Positions 42,740-56,345 of a DNA stretch of 64,000 bases are shown piece by piece (the stretch's first letter is position 1; each line of letters begins with the position of its first letter). Made by a program: the position numbers and the translations under genes. The stretch spans positions 5,842,015 through 5,906,014 of the forward strand of contig CM035354.1 of NCBI GenBank assembly GCA_020137815.1. The letters are read 5' to 3'. Origin of the DNA: Hormiphora californensis. Its lineage: Eukaryota > Ctenophora > Tentaculata > Cydippida > Pleurobrachiidae. The notes under the pieces were generated by a model. The model worked only from the letters and a program-made list of their open reading frames with translations, made no database searches and had not been told where the DNA came from.

Positions 42740-45118
42740 TCAGTGTGAGCCTGTGATAACACGGTGCCGGAAGGTGGTAACTCGAACCCACCAGCTCGTT
42801 CTGAGGTCCTGTTTCATCCAAATAAAGAAGATGAAAAAGAAGCACCCCTGCAGGGAGGAGAAAACAGCAAACAAGTAGCTGAGAATGGTAGATTGAATGA
42901 AGAATCCTAGGACACCAAATAACCAGGATAAACCGAATAGCACGCTTAGGGAACACACTGCTTTTGCCTGGGGAGAGGGTCATGTGTTAGTGTCACTAAT
43001 AGCACATCCATCCAGTCCTTAAACTCAATGAATCGGGAATATCACAGAAATTTAGAATCAAGAGCTAAAACTTACACGTTTAGCGATAGATCTCAATATA
43101 ATCTCATTGGCTATCTTTTGCCGGAGGTTCACCTGCTGCAACTTCTGAAAGTAGTAGTGGCACATCACCCTCCATACAACACTACTAGTGCAAATAGACC
43201 GACCAATCCTTCATATTCCAATCCTCACTCCCCTATAACTCATTCACTCTCAAATCCACTCATATAGTCGAATTTTTTAATCAAGGGACAGGGGGCCGCG
43301 CATTTACAAAGTCTTTTTGTGCGTGCTAAATGTTTTCGCTCATATCTCCTCTTCCTGATAAGATAAAGACTTGATCTTGGTTGCGTTGGAAAGGTCTTTA
43401 AATTATCTTTCCAACGCTTCCGGGTTCAAGTCTTAAGATTGCCAGGAACTTGATCTCGAGTGTCAAGTGCAAATACAACGCCGCGCGACCTCTCTGAATG
43501 CGCGGCCCCCTGTCCCTTGATTAAAAAATTCGACTATATTTGATTCACCCATGGCCATATTCCATAATTCACCAGCCCCTCTCTCTCACACGCAGTCATA
43601 TTATATCCCCCCACACTTCCCTAATCCCCCTATCTCTGCTCACATTATTAGATGGTATGGAATGCAGGACAAGGAGGAGGACCACCAGGTTAAAGATGAC
43701 TGTGAAGGTGACTGGGGGCAGGAAGAACATCAGAGTGCCTCTCTTAGTCAACCAGCAACTGAAAATGGTACGAGTTTGGGGGGGGGGGAGGTTGGGTGTG
43801 TTGTTCCAGTCCAAAGCTGTATTTTGTAGTTGTAAGTTAGTACTGTACATTTCTCTATTTCATATTCTTTTTCTTTCACTCACAACTTGGTCCGCTCGTA
43901 GAAGGTCTCATTGGGAAGTAGAGACATAGCCACAATGGCTATCGCGAAGAGGGGGTTAATAAAGGCTGTAAACCTCAGGAAATCATTAGTTATCCGGGAG
44001 TTGTAGACCCTTACCACCGCTTCATACAGCGCATACCCCTCTACAGCCATCCACAGTACACTGGAGAGAGCAAAGAAGAGGATGACCACAGCAAATGCAG
44101 TACACAGCCAAGGTGTGGTAGTGCTGTCGTGACCTAGGATAAAGGCACCGTTCATACACAACATGTTGAGACATAACCAGATATGTATCCGTTGAGAGGT
44201 CATTCGTCTGGTTGATCTGGAGAGAGGTAGGGTGAGAGGCACTCGTAGTAGCAGTAGTAGTAGTAGTTGATCTGGGGAGGGGATTTAGTTGGAAATAAAC
44301 TGGGTAATGAACATCTTAGTTAGTTCCTTGTATTTAGTTGGCAATGAACTGCTAGTACTTATTCTAGTTTGTATTGTACCTTGTTGAATTGTACATACGG
44401 AGCACGAAACACAGTGTCAGGCGACTCAAGTACCTTGTAGCTAGTAGTATGACAGCGGACAGGAGAAGGAAGAAAGATGAAGTTAGGAGACAGTAGGTTG
44501 TTATTGCCTCTAATACTTCATCATCTGCACCTGTCAGGCTCTGGAGGGAGGTTGGTAGCAGATTAGGGGTGAGGGAATAGGGGGAGTTCTAGTTCGTTAT
44601 TTCCAAATGTAATGTCATTGAAACAACACAATTTACCAATAACAATAAGCAAGAGATTTATGTAGGACTTTATGTAGGGGCACAGTTGGATTGGATTGGT
44701 AGTGGACGGGGACCTGCTTGACGGGATCTCTAATTTACCAATAATAGAGAGAAGCTGGTGAGGTGTGAGCTGTGACATTCCACACTGTTATGATCTAGTT
44801 TTATCTTCTTTATCCCCTTGGTGGACCATGCTCCTGCTCCTTCCTCCCAGTATACACAGTCTGCTAGACCCCAGCTCTGGAAGTAGAAGTAATAGTTAGA
44901 GTGTGTCTTGTGGCCTGTTTTCTGGAATATGCAGGGCTATCTCATTTATATCCAGGGTAACGTCCCCCCCCCATCTGTACGAGAAGCTGAAGTACTCACC
45001 TTAACCGAAGTTTCCGGTTCAAATCGGAGTGTGATCACAGGCTGAGTCTCATTGATTTCAAATTCCCTGATTCTAACTTCGATCGTGTATGGCAGGATGC
45101 CCGCTGAGAGAGAGAGAG

Positions 45119-45166
<48 letters not shown>

Positions 45167-48100
45167 TGAGAGAGAGAGAGAGAGAGATACACAGTAATTA
45201 ATCGGCTTGGCTCACACAAACTAAACACCATAATTCCGTTCTCAACTTCCCCAATTCTTGCTACTGTTTATTTGTCTATCAAACACCACGTGTATAAGAG
45301 TCACGTGACATACCACGTGACGTCACCATGGCGTCCTCGTACTGGAAGGAATCTTGCGGGAGCAGGCTGTCTATGTTCATCAACGAGGACCGACATCATG
45401 ACGTCATAGTGACGTTCAAAGGTTCCTCCTCCGCCTCTAACATCAACTGTCACTATGTGGTGCTGGCGATGCACAGTTCAGTCCTCAAGGAGACAGTGGA
45501 CAAGATCCCAGTGAGAATGGGCAAGAGAGTCCTAACGTTCTCTGATCTATCCCAACAAGACCAATCCACCTACCACGGATATCTTTTTATCCTTTTACAC
45601 GGGGAGAACTAGAGAATAACAGAGTCCAACCTGCCCTATTTGTATCAGTTCGCACTGGAAAACAGGATAGGGTGGATCCAGGAACAGGTTCTGGTGGAAC
45701 TCCACACAATCCTGAACGAGGGGAACCTACTGAAAACTGTTACATGTGTCAGAGAAGTGCAGATGCAAGAGACTGCGATCTGAAATAGCCCTGTATCTTG
45801 TCCGAACACGGCTCTCTGACTACAACAAGATCATGACGTTAGACCAACTGAGGGAGTTATCACCCAGCACCATTCTCACCTTCCTAACCTGCCACCAAGC
45901 ACCTGGATAACCGACCTGAGAGGGCGACCCTGGAGGCCATTGTGGGGTGGTTGGTAGGCAGTGAGGTGAAGTTAGCCTACACAGAACAGCTGTTAGGTCT
46001 GATCCAGTGGCAGAGGTTGGCGGGGTCTGAGGGTGAGGTTGAAGAGGTAACCTCATACCTCACACACAACCTCCTCCCAAAACTAAACGAGGTACAGGAG
46101 GAGTTTGTAACCAAGTGTATCCAAGGGGCAGCCAACTATGCGGCATGTTCCAACACCCTGGCAACCGCTCCTGCAGTACTAATGACCAGCAGGTGGGCTG
46201 GTATACCTGCCGAACTGGCCCACTACATCCTATCCAGTGATAGTCTAGCTGTTGCTAACGAGTATGTAGTGGCTGAGGCGGCCATGACATGGCTGGATCG
46301 TGCTGGAAAGGGGGTCAGTGATGAGGATGTTAGAGGTATGATTGGAACTATTCGAGTGGACAGACTACACAGTCAGTATGTGTTGAGAGTCCTACAACCT
46401 GCTGTTCTGGGTCACGGTGTCAGTGTGAGCGAGTTGAATGAGATGTGTGCAGTGAAACACCCTCCCCGAACTGTTGCTGAGGAGACTCCCGGGGGCTCCA
46501 TTGTAAAACTCACCCTCCCACCACCCAAGAAACACCTGAGAGACATCATGAGGGAGGGGGTCTACACCCTAACTGGTATCTGCAAGTGTAGTTATCATCT
46601 AACTACCGGAGCTGACCACTGTCTCTCAGTTACAGTATCTGTAACTAGCAAGGCGGCACCAGCTATCTCTATCAGAAACTCACAGTGTACACATTGTAAT
46701 AGAGTGGCACTACATCTCTACTACACCGCAGGGACTACCACAACTAGGTATACATCCCTCAACTGCTCCCCACTACCCCACCTCCGGGAACAACTCCAGG
46801 CGAAGGGAGGGGAGGTGTTTGTGGTGTTGAGCGGTGCAGAGGACAGGTGTAATGCGGTGAGGAAGGTGACATGGTACAAGACGGAGTTGAGAAGGGTACT
46901 GCGGACACTATCCAATGATAATGTTACCTCCCTCACTGAGTACGAGATTCTGGATGCCGCTCTCGATTGGTTGGATTTCAGACTACCTGACAGGACCTAC
47001 CTAGAGACAGTGTTAAATTGTGTTAGAGTGGATCTGCTTCATCCGAACTATGTTAAAGATGTGTTAGGTAGCCATCTGAGACGGCAGTATATAGCCCGGC
47101 CTGACCTCCTGAAATCCCTCCTAAAACGAAACAGCAAACCCCGTCGTGGCTCCTCTCCCCCGTGTTACCGACAGATAATAACCTGCCCGGTACCCCGGGG
47201 TGTCCTAGAGCTCACCCACGGTACCCATCACGTGTATGAGGAGTGTCTGTGTGAGGTTACTCGGTGTGGGGATGAGTTACACGCTGGAACCCTTACCATC
47301 ACACTAACTGTTAATGTGAGGGAGGTACCGGCACTTTCTGTCGCGGTTAAATGTTCCAAATGTAACATATCCCTTCGTCACGCTTACCTCACCACATCGG
47401 CACCCCTGCCATACCACCCTGGCCTGACCACTGCCTCTGTGTATAGATTGAGGAATATCTTTGGGATGACATTACGTCACCATGGTAACAATGACGTCAC
47501 TAGTGATGATGATTCTAGCGAGGGTGTGGAACCCTCCCCTCGGGATGGATCACTAGTACGGGACAGACCGGGGTCTTTTCCAAGGAATCTCAGGGTCGGA
47601 CAACTCCCTGTGGATACACTTGCATTGAACATCATTCTAGGACCGTAGCTATGTTGTCAATGGGGTGGCTGATTATATTGGTGGGATGTCACTTACCAGG
47701 GGCAGTTTGTGAGGATCCTGGATCTGTATCCAGACGTAGGATTTGAATCGTCCGGAGGTTATTTTCTGGCCAAGACAGACTTTTTGAAACAGATACACCG
47801 CAACCTGACAGGGGGTTAGATAGGAATAGAAAAGGGAGAGACAATCTGTCAGTATGAGATATTGGAAGAGATCTAGCCCTGTCGAATAGAACGAATCTCT
47901 AAAACAAACAAATATTTGTCACGCCTCACCAACGGCTTTCAATACAGCACTGACCCTTAACATGGAAAGAAGTGGGGTTGAATCGGAGCCTATCAGTAAC
48001 GTGAATAGAGACTTCAAAGTGTTGCCGATAGAAGTAGTGGAACTCGTTACCCATTGGTTTGATGTTGGACACTATGAGTCTCAGTGCTTCGTATAGAGAT

Positions 48101-51100
48101 GTTTTATTGTTGGGGTGAAGGGAGTTGGAGGAGAGGGCAACTCGACAGTAGTTCAACCATACTGTAACGTCCTGAGTTGATTATATTTGATGTTGATGTT
48201 GATATTTTATCCTTTTCTGAATTCAAAATTCAAATTAAAGTATACATCCGATTATTCTAATTTAGTAACAGCAATATAATGAACAGTTTTACCCTAGGCT
48301 GAGTTGTTTGTACTCGTAGGTTCAATAGAAGTTCTATAAGACTCTCCAGGGCTGGTTCCTCTAAGTATCCTATTGTTATTGTCTCCTCTATCATCCGTAG
48401 TATCTCTACAACTGTACTGGCCGCTGAATACTGAATTTTTGGGGGTTTCTGAGTTTCTCTTTGGGTCTGATCTACATGTTGGGATTTGGGTCTGATCTGA
48501 ATAGGCATTTACCCGATGTTGGGCTTTGGGTAAATAATATCTGGGAGATGCAGGACTGTGATGGGAGGTGGAAAGTATGGTAAACTTCAGATACCTGTAG
48601 ATGGTAGTTCATCATAACAAATGCCTTTCCCAGTGTTCTCCTAGTCACTACAAGACACTCCACAGTACCCCTGATAGCATCCCACCTTCCATTCTGCCCA
48701 CATTGCCTGGTGATGTGTCTGGAGAGAGTGAGACAGGTTGTAGGATCAACTCTGAGCCTCACTGAGGTGCCCTCCTCTGTAATTGGCCAGTGTAGTCCTG
48801 CGTAGTTGTCACTGGTACACTGACCTGACAGGTATATTGTGGGAGATTTGAATCTCAGAGTTCAAATTTAAGATGGGGAGAAATTTATCACCCCGTTTAG
48901 TGGTCTCTAGAGAAGAGCTGGATAGGATAGGGATCAGGATTTTCAAATAGTTTTCTTACTGAGAGTGTTGAAGGAAAACACGCCAGGTTTTGTGTAGGTA
49001 CAGGTCAGTACAGGACCTTGCTGGATCTCTCCCTTCACCCAAGATCCATCCCAAGATAGACATCGTAATCTCCTTCCCTGTAGTAGTCAGACATGCATTA
49101 TGTTAGTATTTTAATTTAGGAATGTCCGAGTCAACCAGAATATGTTAGCGGCTAACTTAGCCCATAGCCATATCTTGAGCCAATCTGAGCAAGTGAATAC
49201 AAAGTGTTTCAATATATCTCTACTAACCGAGTGATGTTTTGCTGATATAGTGACATTTGCAGGTACAATGTCTGTCCCACCTACTGTCACCAATATAGTT
49301 GGGTGATTGGTCTCACTGTCAGCAACACCACCATCATTGTTGAATAGTCTGCTGGTGGACATCCATACCAGCTGTACCATTTCCCCCGCTAGTCCACCCC
49401 GTACTGTCACATTTAGACCTGGATTAGATGTTGTAAATAAGAAGTTGAGATATAGTTCAGTTCTTCTTGCAACCTCCTTGTCCCCCTAAGTTAATTTTTC
49501 CCTAGCACCCCTGTCTGCCTACCACCCCTGTCTCCCTTGACCCCTGTCTCCCTACAATCCCTACTATACCATCCCTTCTTACGGTTATCTCGTCCAATAT
49601 AGTGGTTAGCATGGGAGTGATCCAGGACCGTACTAAATATCGTCACATTATCAGCATGATACACACGGTGATATGTCACGTCTCCAGTAGGCACGTGTTC
49701 TAGCAGCTCACTTAGCAACTGGTAACCCCTGAAATAGGTTGTTATTGAAATGGGTTCAGGGCTACCTGTCTGGCGGCGCTGAGATCGGGTCAGTACCGCC
49801 AGACAGGGGGCTACTAAGCTACAGTTGCGTTGAATTATTGATCTTGTTTGGTCATTGATTGAAGGCAGTCGAACGTGTCAGCCACAATATTATGATCTTG
49901 TTTGAGCAGTGTGGCTAATTAATGAACATGATGTGTACCGTATTTAGATCTACACGGTATATTTACTGCAATTACTCTGTATTTTGTTTCTAATCTGGGA
50001 GAGAAGCAATAGTTCCCAATTTGATGTACACCAATTTAGTGTGGGATATTGTGTTTTTATTGAGTTTTTAGCATACCTATATTTATTTAGTGATTGGGTG
50101 AGAGCTGGTATATATGATTGTTTTTGTTGACATGCATGGCTACTGCCACCACCACTCCTATCTAGATTGTGTAGTTTTTATTGAGATGAGAATATTGTTG
50201 GCGTGCAGGATCTGGTGTGTGTGATCCAGGCCTCGTCATCAACTTTCAATCGAAGGTTTTTTCTTTGTTGTGACTCAACAACGATTTCTTGAATCAATAA
50301 ATTGGCCAATTGGCTGTTTTTGATTCGGACATATTTTTTAGATTTGGCCTGTTCTTTTTCCTATTCATGCCTTTAATTGTTCACGGAAACAGTGTCAAAC
50401 GAATCAATTCATACCCAGTGTAGGCGATGTTTTCCCACTGCTCACTGCACAACACCAAGTTTAGATACCGGACAAACATCTCCATCAGTAGAATGCTCCT
50501 CTCCCTCAACCCGACCAGTCTCTCTAGTAGGCCAATGACGGACTCTAGCTCTGTGACTGTCATCTGACAGCCCAGTACTGTCCTGTTTAGATGCTGGATG
50601 ACGTCAGACGTGCCAATCAGACCCTGGGTTGGAGGATTAGTATTCAAAGGATAGAGAAAAGGAAGAGGGAGTTTAGTGGGGGGGAGCAGTCAGGCCTTGG
50701 AAAATCTATTGGATCCAATAGGTAGTCATCCGAGTTCTGTAGAAGAGGGAGGTTTTGTAAAACTGAAGGGAGGGCCCAGTAAGAAAGTGGGCAATCTGTC
50801 ACTTTGTCCATCACAGATTAGGTGATCATCATTGGTAGCTTACATAATCCTATTACTATTATAATACCCATCATACCTTGTCCAAGGCGGCTGATATGGC
50901 CCCCACCCACTCCGCTCCATCTATTGGCGGTGTGAAGCAGGATCCAGTAAAAGTGATCCATACCCCCTCGTGAGTGCACCTCCTTACTAGAGTGCTAGTT
51001 GGGCTAGTACCAGGGCACCATTTAGACACATAGTGGTCGGAGACATTGGGCCAGGGGACACCACCATACCAATCATTGGAACATGTCAATCCAGCTGATA

Positions 51101-51134
51101 GGGGAACACAGAGCAACAACAGGAGGAGCAACAT
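42740..51134 (-). CDS. Adhesion GPCR with two HRM-GAIN-GPS-like modules, 16 exons
   Basis: Exons (5' to 3'): 50877-51134, 50415-50623, 49583-49728, 49228-49418, 48960-49077, 48595-48824, 48293-48430, 47955-48171, 47697-47804, 45000-45103, 44739-44876, 44434-44540, 43884-44216, 43644-43758, 43076-43144 and 42740-42967. They join in phase to 902 residues. Residues 1-16 are a leucine-rich signal peptide. Residues 17-70 match a hormone-receptor motif (CSNDWYGGVPWP, WCPG, RRCTHEGVW, C). Residues about 269-307 resemble a GPS (CLSWDGSWVKG, LTCTYTKPGVFSF). A second HRM follows at 309-365 (QCTSDNYAGLHWPI, RQCGQNGRWD, VEC). The membrane-proximal GPS at 577-615 is normal (CVYWEEGAGAW, CHSSHLTSF). The seven-helix domain shows RIHIWLCLN, SSVLWMAVEGYALYE and GLSWLFGVLGFF/SLQGCFFFIFF, as in class B2 receptors. 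The ligand is unknown. Confidence 0.92.
43267..43534. mobile_element. 268-bp palindromic MITE in an adhesion GPCR intron, TA-flanked
   Basis: The ends GTCGAATTTTTTAATCAAGG and the inverse complement are flanked by TA. The arms include AGGGGGCCGCGC and the centre folds again (TTGGAAAGG...CCTTTCCAA-type). It lies between exons 14 and 15. Confidence 0.9.
45105..45187. repeat. (GA)n microsatellite
   Basis: A GA run with a few interruptions, directly upstream of the exon at 45000-45103 (minus-strand gene), so on the transcript it forms the CT-rich polypyrimidine tract of that exon's acceptor. Confidence 0.95.
45287..45325 (+). promoter_or_regulatory. Triple E-box plus CRE just upstream of the nested BTB gene
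   Basis: Three CACGTG hexamers (45287, 45302, 45314) and a full CRE (TGACGTCA, 45318) fall within 40 bases and end two bases before the ATG at 45328. Motif density makes a promoter role likely; which factors bind is inference (bHLH and CREB/ATF families recognise these sites). Confidence 0.55.
45328..45941 (+). pseudogene. Broken BTB-domain 5' part of the nested gene
   Basis: Starting at ATG 45328 the frame gives a BTB/POZ domain (HHDVIVTFKG, HYVVLAMHSSVLKE, FSDLSQQDQSTYHGYLFILLHGE). A TAG at 45610 interrupts it, but the same frame continues with ESNLPYLYQFALENRIGW, typical of BTB proteins. Near 45770 the homology moves to another frame (LRSEIALYLVRTRLSDYNKI, LDQLRELSPSTILTFL), and near 45905 to the frame of the intact downstream ORF. 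One stop and two frame shifts break the full-length product. Assembly indels could explain the shifts but less easily the stop. Confidence 0.65.
45942..47648 (+). CDS. BACK-domain protein with internal duplication (3' part of nested BTB/BACK gene)
   Basis: A 568-residue uninterrupted frame lying entirely inside one intron of the antisense adhesion GPCR gene; it ends 49 bases before exon 9 of that gene. It contains BACK-like helices (EYVVAEAAMTWLDRAG, IRVDRLHSQYVLRVL) and a later copy of the same unit (EYEILDAALDWLDFRLPD, VRVDLLHPNYVKDVL). Each is followed by a Cys-containing beta-rich stretch (QCTHCNRVALHLYY; KCSKCNISLRHAYL). BTB-BACK proteins are commonly substrate adaptors for cullin-3 ubiquitin ligases. 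With the BTB part broken, cullin binding is doubtful. The long open frame suggests recent selection or recent origin. No introns. Confidence 0.65.
   Translation: MGWLVGSEVKLAYTEQLLGLIQWQRLAGSEGEVEEVTSYLTHNLLPKLNEVQEEFVTKCIQGAANYAACSNTLATAPAVLMTSRWAGIPAELAHYILSSDSLAVANEYVVAEAAMTWLDRAGKGVSDEDVRGMIGTIRVDRLHSQYVLRVLQPAVLGHGVSVSELNEMCAVKHPPRTVAEETPGGSIVKLTLPPPKKHLRDIMREGVYTLTGICKCSYHLTTGADHCLSVTVSVTSKAAPAISIRNSQCTHCNRVALHLYYTAGTTTTRYTSLNCSPLPHLREQLQAKGGEVFVVLSGAEDRCNAVRKVTWYKTELRRVLRTLSNDNVTSLTEYEILDAALDWLDFRLPDRTYLETVLNCVRVDLLHPNYVKDVLGSHLRRQYIARPDLLKSLLKRNSKPRRGSSPPCYRQIITCPVPRGVLELTHGTHHVYEECLCEVTRCGDELHAGTLTITLTVNVREVPALSVAVKCSKCNISLRHAYLTTSAPLPYHPGLTTASVYRLRNIFGMTLRHHGNNDVTSDDDSSEGVEPSPRDGSLVRDRPGSFPRNLRVGQLPVDTLALNIILGP
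49765..49807. mobile_element. Hairpin element, copy 2 of 3
   Basis: CCTGTCTGGCGG and its inverse complement CCGCCAGACAGG enclose a short centre with GAGATCGGGT. It lies in intron 2 of the adhesion GPCR gene and is related to the copies at 21752 and 56346. Confidence 0.7.
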
Positions 51135-53418
<2,284 letters not shown>

Positions 53419-56228
53419 ATCGGATACAAGTAACATAGGACAGACTGCAATTGATGAAAGTCTACTTCTGGAGTTCCTTGAAGATGAGGGAGTCGATGTT
53501 TCCACTGCCAAGTTCCTTCACGTATGTATTTTAACGCAATTCTGTCTTCTATTAGAAGTTCTAACTTGATGAATTAGTAATAATTGATCAAATGTGTGTG
53601 TTTAGATTTTCTACTTTTAGCATCCAACCTCTTTCTCAATTCAGGGGCTTAGCAAGAATGGTTTGAGACCCCTGTCGGACCCCCGGTTCAAGATAACGAT
53701 TGACAAGATCAAGGCAATGAGTAGTGATAAAGATACTATCCCTGAAGTTATGGACATGGATAGCTTCAAAAGGTATAGAGCAGCGAAACATGATATAGGG
53801 GTGGGTCAAAGCCCAGAGTGAATGACTTTTTTGAGAGACTTTATATTCTTCCCCCCCCCCCCCATGTATGAGTAGACCTATGATCCCCCTATCCCAGCAT
53901 GTTACCGACCTCCCTCCCTCCCTCGCAGGTGTCTATCCTCCAACATGGTGTTCATCACCCAGGCCCTCTGTGGCAACCTCGTCATCCCAAAGTGGGGCGA
54001 CTTCACCCACATCATCAGGGAAATATTCGAGGAGTGTCGACAGGCAAAAACCGGTAAAGTAGCTGATCTGACTCCACAAATGGCAAAGGTGAACGCGGAG
54101 AAGTATGCTGTCAGCATTTGTACAGTTGATGGGCAAAGGTTTAGTGTGGGTGATTTCAAGGATTCCTTCCCGGTTCAAGATCTGAATAGAGTTCTTCTTT
54201 ACACCCTATGTTGTACTGACAAGTCTGTGGATTACATTCACAAGTGAGTTTAGAAGTAGGATCTTAGTACGGGCGGGTTTGAAGATGTGGCAACTTCTTC
54301 ATTTTGGAAAACTCAAATCCAAGGCCTTATATTGTAACCCTCAATTATCTACAGCTACATTGGCAAGGAGCCTAGTGGTTCTGAGGGTGATGCTTTGGCC
54401 CTAAAGAACAAGAAACCTCACAACCCCCTCCTTCTCACTGGAGGACTAACTCTGGCATCATTGATGAAACCCACTCTCTGTTTCTCAGAGCGATTTGAGT
54501 ACTTCGCAAAGAAATGCCAACAGTGAGTGTAGATGAGAGAGGGAGAGATATGTTTGACCAAGTCACGTGATTACACAATCTCGAGACAATTATGTCAAAA
54601 GCCGGAAAGGAGAGGAACAAATAGAGCCTAATATTCACCCGTTCATTCAGGTTCTGTGGTAATGAATATGTTGGGTTCAATAACTCCCTGGCCCTATCTC
54701 TGAAGGATCACTCCAACAGACTGTACGCTATCGGCCACTACCTCAGGGAAAATGATTGCTTCTCTAAAGATACAAAGGTTAGTGGTGACAGTGACACCCA
54801 TTTGTAAAGCAACGTCCCTTCATGGAGGAGATGCAACCCCATCGGCCATCTCCCACCCAATAACGGATAACCCACCGACCCAATCTCCCATCAGTAACCC
54901 ATCCCTATCCCCCTGTTTTAGTACGAGGATCTAGAGAAGACGATGGAGCTATTTATCCACTATAGCGCCATTGAGATGACATGTGATGCTGCCTCTGTCA
55001 TGGCCGCCACCCTGGCCTCTGGGGGACTGTGCCCTCTCACTGGGGAGAAGGTGGTGTATCCTGAGGCGGTTAGGAACTGTCTGAGTATGATGAACTGTTG
55101 TGGAGTTAACGATTACAGCGGAGAATTCATGTTTGAGGTGAGGATTTCAATGAATTTAATCTGTTTTTAGATCTCCATGATTTGGAGCATCTCCTGCATT
55201 CAGCTTAGAGTCATCAGCTTAGTGAGGGGCCAGGATACGCTAGCCGAGTATCTTGTAAACACGTATCTGTAGTATAACTTCTAAAACCCCACCCTCCCAG
55301 GTTGGTCTCCCAGCCAAGTCAAATGTCTCTGGAGCCCTAATAGTGGTGATCCCTAATGTCCTGGGAATGTGTATCTACTCTCCCCGACTGGATAGGAGCA
55401 AGAACTCTGTCAGGGGCGTCAAGTTCTGTAAAATGTTCACAGACAGATTTGTTTTCCACCAGTTTGATCCTACTGATAGGTCTAGCAACAAGATTGACCC
55501 CCGAAGAAAGGACTTCACTGAGACTAGGGTAAGGAGAGTTGTGTGTGTGTGTATAAGTTCAGTGTCCAGTGATCCTATAAACTCTATGAATTTGTCACAA
55601 TGAGTTAATTGAAACAACACACACACAGGACCAGCAAAGTCTAATCCTGCTGTTTGCTGCCTATAACGGCAACATGACTACTCTATATCGGTATCTGAAG
55701 GAGGGAATTAACTTTGGATACCCTGATTATGATGGCAGGACAGCACTTCACCTTGCCGTCTGTGGAAGTAAGTGATACATCATTAATTATCTCTCTCCCA
55801 CACGGCCACAATTACAATATAGGGCCTATCAAAAAATTAGTGCCTCTCCGAGTCATGTATCTATAATTGGAACCCAATTCCTTCAGTCAAGCCGCCTGTC
55901 TATCACTACCAATTACCAGCCCTTAATTTATTTACCGATTCACTACCGGATATTATGCATTGCACCGGCGTCTTTGATTAATTAACAATAACGCCCTCCC
56001 TTCCAAACTAACACAGTCCTCCTCCCCTCCCCAGGTCAGCTAGATGTGGTGAAGTTCCTGGTTGAAAAGTGTCACGTTGATGTGAACCCTGTAGATCGGT
56101 GGGAGAACACACCGCTGGATGATGCCCACAAATACAACAACACCCACATTATCCACTTCCTCCAGAGGAAGGGAGCTCAGAAGGGCAAGACGATCATGGG
56201 AAACTGCACCGAGACATTGCCGCATTAG
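53419..56228 (+). CDS. GLS-like: Glutaminase homologue with ankyrin repeats, active site substituted (pseudoenzyme candidate)
   Basis: Exons 53419-53521, 53645-53772, 53929-54243, 54355-54522, 54651-54777, 54922-55137, 55301-55528, 55629-55767 and 56035-56228 join in phase to 538 residues (first exon missing). Residues 1-77 match the EF-hand-like domain before the GLS catalytic domain. About 78-420 is the serine-dependent glutaminase fold (SICTVDGQRFSVGD, GKEPSG, KPHNP, GNEYVGF, ASVMAATLASGG, VGLPAKSNVSG). About 425-525 are ankyrin repeats (LLFAAYNGN, GRTALHLAV, VVKFLVEK, NTPLDDA). Against human GLS residues as I know them: Y249 is L124, S286 is D161, K289 is R164, N335 is L209, E381 is L255, N388 is L262, Y414 is F291 and Y466 is N343. 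Only Q285 and V484 persist. Hydrolysis of glutamine is therefore unlikely; the frame and all splice sites are intact. Confidence 0.92.
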
Positions 56229-56345
56229 GGAAGTTTGGGACGTGTAGGACTTGCAACTGGGAGTTGTTAATGACAATTTGATTGACTCTGAAGTTATCGC
56301 AGTATGATATGTGCATGTGGGAGAAGAATGTTTTAGTTTACTTAG

